The position numbers were made by a program, and so were the translations under genes. The notes under the pieces are model-generated. The model was not told where the DNA came from and did no database searches. It saw nothing but the letters and a program-made list of their open reading frames with translations. Positions 58,253 through 64,000 of a stretch of 64,000 nt of DNA are shown one piece after another; positions within the stretch are counted from its first letter, which is position 1, and every line of letters begins with the position of its first letter. The DNA is from Spinacia oleracea (lineage: Eukaryota; Streptophyta; Magnoliopsida; Caryophyllales; Amaranthaceae), in assembly GCF_020520425.1 (NCBI RefSeq), contig NC_079491.1, positions 7,861,143 to 7,925,142 on the forward strand, written 5' to 3'.

Positions 58253-58349
58253 GGTCCCCCCCCATTTTCACTCTCAGTTGTCTTTTTGCCATTTACTCAC
58301 TCAAACACTTAAGAGAATTTGAAGTTATTACTCTGAGTTTTCTGCAAAA

Positions 58350-59587
58350 ATGGGTTCTTGCGTATCAGGAAAGAGGACTGCTGATAAGTGGGAATGTCGC
58401 ACCCCCAAGAGAACAAGAATTTCCAGATGGGACGAAGGTATTTTCATTCAATTTGTCGGTTTTTTCAATAAATGTTTGCAGTTGAGCCATGATAAATTAG
58501 GGCTTTTTTTGTTAAGTAACTTTTTCCCAAAATTGGAGCATGCATTATCTTGATTGTGGTGTTTTATATGTTAATTTAAACAATCGTGGGCTGATTTTGC
58601 ATAATTTATCAATTGAAGTTGGAATTAGGGTTTCGTCCGTTTTTACTTTCCAATATTTAATTCGAATTGATGCTTGCATGTTCTTGAAAATGGTGTTTAA
58701 TATGTTAAATTATACAATTGTTGCGTAATTTGGAATTAATTTAAACTAGATTTTGTAGTAATTAGGGTTTCACTTACTGTTTTTGATTCACTTAAATAAA
58801 AAACAGAGTTTGATTAATTCGAATTGATGCTTGCATGTTCTTGAAAATGGTGTTTAATATGTTAAATTATACAATTGTTGCGTAATTTGGAATTAATTTA
58901 AACTAGATTTTGTAGTAATTAGGGTTTCACTTACTGTTTTTGATTCACTTAAATAAAAAACAGAGTTTGATTAATTCGAATTGATGCTTGCATGTTCTTG
59001 AAAATGGTGTTTAATATGTTAAATTATACAATTGTTGCGTAATTTGGAATTAATTTAAATTAGATTTTGTAGTAATTAGGGTTTCACTTACTGTTTTTTA
59101 TTCACTTAAATAAAAAACAGAGTTTGATTAATTCGAATTGATGCTTGCATGTTCTTGAAAATGGTGTTTATTTAAACTATTGTTTAATTTGGAAGTATTT
59201 TAATCTAGATTCCGTATAATAATTAGGGTTTCTTAATTTACTGTTTTATTGACTTTGGCCGTTACTTTGACTTTAGGAGACCTTGCTTTAAGGGAGGCAC
59301 ACCCCCTTTGCCATCATCAAGACATCCTCATCACCCAGATCTTCACGAAGCTGGACTGGGAGGGGCAGGCTGCTGTGCAGATGGTATGCAAGCAGTGGCG
59401 TAGGTGGGCCAAGTTGCGGTACCGCCTCCCATACCACTACCCTCAAGGATGCTACCGCGCGTGGCTGCGGGAGTGGGTGATCATGGACATCATTGACAAT
59501 GATGGCCGTGACTTCCACGCCTGGATGGACAAGGACATGACCGTCTACTTTGACGGCTTCCCCCTCCTTTTCAAGGAGGAGGAGTAG
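58350..59587 (+). CDS. MULE cargo gene: small two-exon protein with F-box-like segment (132 aa)
   Basis: Exon 1 58350-58437 starts MGSCVSGKRTADKWECRTPK and ends GACGAAG|gtattt; exon 2 59277-59587 starts after actttag. Joining restores frame: ...RISRWDEGDLALREA. Residues about 42-75 (HQDILITQIFTKLDWEGQAA then VQMVCKQWRRWAK) resemble an F-box (ILxxIFxxLDWxxxxxxxxVCKxWR). The N-terminal MGSCVS fits an N-myristoylation signal. The tail is YHYPQGCYRAWLREW, DNDGRDFHAWMD, ending FKEEE. Exon 2 is strikingly GC-rich against AT-rich surroundings, suggesting capture from another gene. The 839-bp intron consists mostly of a 157-bp tandem repeat. No family recognised beyond the F-box-like segment. Exons are inferred from splice consensus and phase; a relic of a larger gene is possible. 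Confidence 0.55.
58664..59215. repeat. 157-bp tandem repeat in the cargo-gene intron, about 3.5 copies
   Basis: The text gaattgatgcttgcatgttc recurs at 58664, 58821, 58978 and 59135, a constant spacing of 157 bp, with only a few substitutions between units. Confidence 0.95.
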
Positions 59588-59989
59588 CTGGTGGTGGAGG
59601 CCATGCAGGGGTGGGTGGTGGTGGCGCTGGTGGTGGCCCCTCTTTTGTCAAGCTTATGATGATCCAGCTTGTTTATAGCTTTTTTTATTTTTAATTTTCA
59701 AGGACAATTACATTACTACTGTCATTGCACACCCCCTTTACTGTACTGAAGCCAACTTGTTCCTAATTTGTTTTAATTAATGCAGCCTATATCACAACAC
59801 TTCCCCACACCACAGAGGCAAAGACCTCCTGCAGCTTTCTATTCTGATCATGGGGGTGAGCAAACCATCTACTCCTTCCCTGCACATGACTTCCCATTGT
59901 CACAGACTCAACCAAGTCAAGGACACACAATATCAAGCCAAGCATTGCAGGATCTTGCAATGGCTAGAAGATTAGAAAAAAGACCATGA
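59588..59989 (+). pseudogene. Low-complexity tail, perhaps remnant of a MULE transposase C-terminus
   Basis: Just after the stop at 59587 another frame encodes AGGGGHAGVGGGGAGGGPSF; then after an acceptor-like aatgcag (59783) comes QPISQHFPTPQRQRPPAAF, ..., SQTQPSQGHTISSQ, ..., MARRLEKRP and TGA at 59987-59989. Gly-rich plus Gln/Pro-rich C-termini are usual in MuDR-like transposases, but no catalytic residues are present and the link is an inference. It could also be a 3' alternative exon of the cargo gene. Confidence 0.3.
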
Positions 59990-60053
59990 GGTTAGATTTT
60001 ATTGAATTTAAAGTCTTCATTACATTTCATTAGTGCAGATCATTACATTTTAC

Positions 60054-60500
60054 CTACCCACTTAACCCACTTAACTTAAAACAAACCAGATAAAAAAAAA
60101 ACAGAACCACTAGGATTACAACCCACACTTCACATTTCACACTAATAGGTCTTCTCATCTTGCTCATCACATAGTCTGCCTCCCTCTTCCTTGCATAATT
60201 GTTAGCTTCACTAAGTTTTGTCCTAAACCTATCAACTTCAGCAGCAAGGCTTTGTTTATCTTGCATTAACCCTAGTATGACAATTGTTTGCCAAGTTGTT
60301 GGTTCTTGTTCATCAATCCATCTAAAAAAAATGCAACCCCTTCTGTTTGTTTCAACATCATAATCTGGACAAGCAATGAACCTCCTTCCAGGATTTTCTT
60401 TTGTCCATGCCTTTTGAATGGATACTGTGAATCCACAGTAGCACCTCTTAGGGTGTTCATTATCACCATTGTTGAACAAAGAGATAGCCCTGTTCATCAT
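60054..60500 (-). CDS. MULE cargo gene: GRF zinc-finger protein with C-terminal membrane anchor (148 aa)
   Basis: ATG at 60500: MMNRAISLFNNGDNEHPKRC. The GRF-type zinc finger spans about 20-62 with C20, C22, C44 and C56 and the defining NPGRRFIACPDYD ... GCIFFRWID. Residues 75-115 are charged and helical (coiled-coil-like), and 125-141 (WVVILVVLFFFYLVCF) form a single membrane segment. GRF fingers bind nucleic acid; plant proteins of this short finger-plus-coil-plus-TM plan are common and uncharacterised. An acceptor-like tttgcag precedes the ATG and a donor (aaaaag|gtattt, about 60601) lies upstream, so a non-coding first exon near the right TIR is likely. It is convergent with the plus-strand cargo gene. 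Open and undamaged. Confidence 0.75.
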   Translation of the reverse strand: MMNRAISLFNNGDNEHPKRCYCGFTVSIQKAWTKENPGRRFIACPDYDVETNRRGCIFFRWIDEQEPTTWQTIVILGLMQDKQSLAAEVDRFRTKLSEANNYARKREADYVMSKMRRPISVKCEVWVVILVVLFFFYLVCFKLSGLSG

Positions 60501-61097
60501 TCTGCAAATAAATTACGTTTTAATAATTATTTCCTAAATATGTTAATTATTGTTAAAATAAGCTAACTTAAGATTTTTAAAAAAATGACAGAAAAATACC
60601 TTTTTGTTGAGAAGAGTCAGCTATGGTGGAGCAACAGAGAAAAAACACAGAGCAGAAGATGGAGAAGAAAGATTTTTTTTTTTAAGTGTTTTATTGTTGT
60701 TTTGTTGGCCATGGAATGTTAAATACTCTGTTTTTTGAGAGCCTCAACGGCTATATTTCTGTAAAAAGCTAACTGAAATGAATTTCTCTTTATTTAATTA
60801 TTGGTAAATGGTAAATGTAACTGTTTTTTTGTCGTTTAGTGCCTTTTATTTAGTTTCCTTTTAATTTAATTGAATTTTAACGGCCGTTAGTGACGGAAAA
60901 CAAAAAGCAGCGTTTTCCATCCAAACGCAGGGACCTAAATGCTCCTTTTGAAACTTGAGGGACTTAACTGCTCCTTTTGGCAAAGTTTAGGGACCTCCAG
61001 ACCTATTTACTCTTCTGATTAATGATGTAGGAAAGAGGAAAGAGGAGGAAGGTGGTGAAACGCCAAGTGGGGAAAGAGGAGCTGAGTCAGTGATACC

Positions 61098-61103
61098 TTT
61101 ATA
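61098..61103 (-). promoter_or_regulatory. TATA box of the minus-strand leader
   Basis: TATAAA on the minus strand within ccttataaagg, followed by a CT-rich leader-like stretch (cctcctctttcctctttcc) that continues across the MULE insertion into 57850. Fits the promoter of the chimeric minus-strand unit. Confidence 0.4.
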
Positions 61104-61415
61104 AGGGCATTTTTGCCCGTACACTATTCTTAAGAGAATTCCTCGTTTTTCATGAAGGATTTTAGGGATATTGTAGCCATTAGTTAAAATATCAATTGCC
61201 ATGTTTTGGCTTTTAAAAGGGTAGAGATAAACGGATCACGTGGGTTTATTTTATTTTTTGTTTATGGAATGACGGGCAAGTCAATGATCAGTAACTAAAT
61301 TCTCCTCCAAGTTACTTCTTGAAACATTAGTACTAGCTCTTGTGCCATGCCCAGATTTTTGGCTGTATACCTATGCATGCAGAGTTGGGTGGATATGAGG
61401 TTTTTTAGACATCGT

Positions 61416-63320
61416 GAAACAGTTAAAATTGAACATGATGATAAAAAAAAATGAACATGAAAAAAATATCATTCTTCATACTTATCTTTTGAGAAATAAT
61501 ATTTAGACTAATTAAATAATATTAATTAATATATCAAAAACTCTAGTACGTCTGCACAAGTTTAATCACTACGCTACATTTCGGTAGAAAATTATTATTC
61601 GGAAAATAAACAAATAAAAAATATGAACATTGATGAATCTTTTTCTTCTTCTATTTCCTCTATGTTTCTTTCTCTCTCATCTGCAACTTTTCTCCATCTT
61701 AATAGTTCTTATTTTCCCTTCTTCGTCGATAAATTTTCTACCACCAAATGCAGACGGATTGAGTTCACCAACTTCTCCTCCACTTCTTCTCCGATTCTGT
61801 CTATTTTCCTCCTTGTTAAATTCTGAAAATTGAACATAGAACATTTTTTTAATTAAAAATGAACTTGACATGATATCAAACATAGTATGAACATTAAATT
61901 TCTAAAACTGAACATTGAGTTTTAAAAATTGAACATAACTAAGAATAATAGGTGATTTTGTTTAGAAACTAAAAAAAACCTATTACTAATTTAAACACAT
62001 TTACTCCAGAATCGAGTATTAAATATTTTAACAATAATTCAAATTTACAAACCCAGATATATATGTGAACATGAGACTTAAGAAACTGAACATCACACAA
62101 AATTATTGAAAATATATTGAATTTAGTTGAACATGATTCTGTGTAAATTGAACATAAGACTTGAGAAACTAAACATCACACAAAAGTCTTATTTATGAAC
62201 ATATCATAGTTTAATAAGTTGAATTTAGTTGAACATGATTCTTTATAAGTTGAATATGAGACTTGAGAATCTGAACATCGCACAAAAGTGTTCTTATGTG
62301 TTCTTATTTATGAACATCATATTTTAGAAGTTGAACATGATGAACTATAAACTGAACATGACAATATTTAGACATCGCTACTTTTGATCTTTCAGTAAAG
62401 TGAACATGAATGTGTACATAATTCTTTATAAATTAAATATGATATGTAAGAAACTGAAAATCACACAAAAGTATTGAACATATATTAGTTTTCCAAAAAA
62501 AAAAATATATTAGTTTTCCGCATTCCAATCAACTAACCAAAAGCTCGCAACAAGGAAACAATTCCAAAAGATTAAGAAGCAAATATATTAACTGCTCTCT
62601 TTTATACAAGGAGGTGGCAAATATATGAACATTATTCTGTATAAGTTGAACATAAGACTTGAGAAACTGAACATGACACAAAAGTGTTCTTATTTATGAA
62701 CATATCATAGTTTTATAAGTTGAACATGGTTCTTTATGTTGAACATGAAACTTAAGAAACTGAACATCACACAAAAGTGTTATTATTTGTGAACATCATC
62801 TTTTATAAATTGAACATGGTGAATCATAAACTGAACATGACAATATTTATACAACGCCATTTTTGATCTTTTAGTAAAGAATAATGAACAGGTGCTAATT
62901 ACTGTTATGGCTAGCCTTTTAGTCGAACATGATTTTGTACATAATTCTTTATAAGTTGAACATGAGACTAGAGAAACTGAACATCATACAAAAGTTGAAC
63001 ATATATTAATTTTTTAAGTTAAGGTTAGTTGAACATCATTTTATATAAGTTGAACATAAAAGTTGAGAAAATGAACATTCCACAAAAGATTGAACATATA
63101 ATAGTTTTATTAGTTCAATTTAGTTGGACATGATTCAACATAGGTTGGATAAGAGAGTTGAAAAATTGAACATCACTCAAAAGTATTATAATTGATTTCA
63201 TTAACAATATTAATTTGAACATCTATTGTTACAATTTGAACATGACAAATTTTGAACAAACCACTTTAGATCATTATGTAAAAATAATGAACATCATCTT
63301 ATAAAATCTGAACATGATTA
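61416..63320. repeat. GAACAT motif array, about 43 copies in 1.9 kb
   Basis: The hexamer gaacat, mostly as (t)tgaacat(g/c)a, occurs about 43 times by hand count, nearly all in one orientation. Longer recurrent phrases include aactgaacatcacacaaaag and tataagttgaacat, giving a loose higher-order repeat. No coding frame. The array lies between the promoter of the minus-strand unit and the right inverted-repeat arm and has no counterpart on the left side. Confidence 0.9.
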
Positions 63321-63349
63321 AATTTCAAAGTCACAACAGAAACATTTGA

Positions 63350-63930
63350 CATACTTGCACAACTTGCACACCGAAGCTAGGTTTACTTTCATAGAGTTCA
63401 TCATTTCCAAGGTATTCACCAAAAAAAAAGTAAGTAACCTAATCTTATTCAAAAAAGCAGGTAAACTAATCGTATTCACCAAAAAAAGAGTAAGTAAACT
63501 AATTATGAAGAAACGAGAATGTAAATTAACACCTGCTATGGTCTCATCGGCGAATCTTCAAATCAGTTCGAAGAACAACTCGGTATCATTCTCAACGGAG
63601 TTAAAAAGACGATCCAAAATAATTTTCATCAGCTTCACGTTTACCGACATGGATCTCTTTAATATCACCTAGAACCTTCCGGTTAACTCCACGGCGAACC
63701 CTAGCGTAGGTAGGAAGCCTCTAAACCGCCTCCCAATGAAGCGCCTCTTCATCTTCTTCTCCAGCTCAAAACGACTCCGATCTAGCAAACGCGTTCTCCG
63801 ACGTCGTTCTTTGAACTGTAAAAAAATCAAACCGAAAATACACAACATCAACAAATTACACAATAAAATAACAAAATTACTCAAAATAATCAGAACATAG
63901 GGCAATATTCATCCGTAAATTACACTCTGA
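63350..63930 (-). other. Right subterminal region with a candidate spliced leader exon
   Basis: Minus strand: an acceptor-like ttttttacag near 63819 precedes an open stretch encoding FKERRRRTRLLDRSRFELEK and FRGFLPTLGFAVELTGRF, then stop (63669). Highly basic and unrecognised. If the 70-bp repeat is a TIR, this could be the first exon region of a transcript starting in it. Plus-strand frames at 63346-63672 show no known domain. Confidence 0.3.
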
Positions 63931-64000
63931 ACTCCGGCGAAGTCATCCGCAAATTCGAGATCCTGGAGAGAGGAATTGGGGAGAGGTTAGAGGAGAGAGA
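63931..64000 (-). repeat. Right arm of the perfect 70-bp inverted repeat (cut by window end)
   Basis: Reverse complement of 52583-52652 at every position; begins actccggcgaagtcatcc and continues past the last base of the window, so the element's outer end and its target duplication cannot be seen. Confidence 0.9.

Larger units (their letters stand above)
57859..61012. mobile_element. Mutator-like element, 3154 bp, perfect 10-bp target duplication, two cargo genes
   Basis: The left end gagtaaactgtagtgaaggt and the right end (reverse complement gagtaaataggtctggaggt) open terminal inverted repeats of about 140 bp, sharing ccctaaactttgccaaaagg and ggaaaacgctgctttttgtt and ending near taacggccgttaaaat. 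The flanks are identical ttctgattaa (57849-57858 and 61013-61022). This is a MULE structure. It contains no recognisable transposase catalytic domain but two convergent intron-containing genes that start near each TIR. Inserted in the leader of a minus-strand transcription unit. Confidence 0.9.

Overview
This 64-kb window is nuclear DNA of a flowering plant: AT-rich, gene-poor, full of nested DNA transposons and plant F-box genes. The paralogues recognised (SEC11, PCNA, laccase, CYP704, ABCB6/20, GH3 beta-xylosidase, MYB-CC, RPS20) are standard angiosperm families. A eudicot is likely; Caryophyllales (Amaranthaceae) is only an impression. No prokaryotic or organellar gene layout is present.

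Layout. 1-1010: fossil LTR end joined to a 61-bp relic of the 5' end of a SEC11 gene plus its upstream DNA. 1950-16100: segmentally duplicated units, each carrying an F-box/FBA gene or relic on the minus strand, two of them with an RNase H-like relic downstream (3493-4632, 7100-7300, 8169-9344, 14907-16067); more remnants lie at 31865-32190 and 48600-50280. 16260-25000: transposons (Helitrons, self-nested Stowaway, CACTA, a Tourist-like element with a large heptamer array, small MULE-type MITEs). 25002-25547: intact intronless SEC11-like signal peptidase gene, whose upstream region is split by a hAT MITE (25608-30966, perfect 8-bp target duplication) that was filled by Helitron DNA carrying an RPS20 last exon and a MYB-CC fragment, and then by a CACTA element. 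32650-35530: nested MULE-type MITEs and a SINE. 38450-45332: the best host genes, a plus-strand F-box gene, an FCP1-type CTD phosphatase gene, and a minus-strand F-box gene with a nonsense codon in its leader. 45805-47984: laccase and PCNA relics.

52583-64000 is the most unusual region. A perfect 70-bp inverted repeat (right arm cut by the window edge) encloses fragments of at least four unrelated host genes, all on the minus strand and several still ending at splice sites (ABCB6/20, GH3 xylosidase fused to EF-1alpha, CYP704), plus a spliced leader with its own TATA box. Inside the leader sits a 3154-bp Mutator-like element (57859-61012, 10-bp target duplication, ~140-bp TIRs) carrying two convergent non-transposase genes: a two-exon small F-box-like protein and a GRF zinc-finger membrane protein. 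Between it and the right inverted repeat lies about 1.9 kb with roughly 43 copies of GAACAT. I read the region as a large Pack-type TIR transposon with a one-sided motif array and a second cargo-bearing MULE nested in it.

Probably functional host genes: SEC11-like 25002-25547, F-box 8169-9344, F-box 38450-39610, CTD phosphatase 42099-42938. Doubtful: F-box 3493-4632 (no ATG) and F-box 44160-45332 (stop after codon 14). The rest are relics or transposon cargo.
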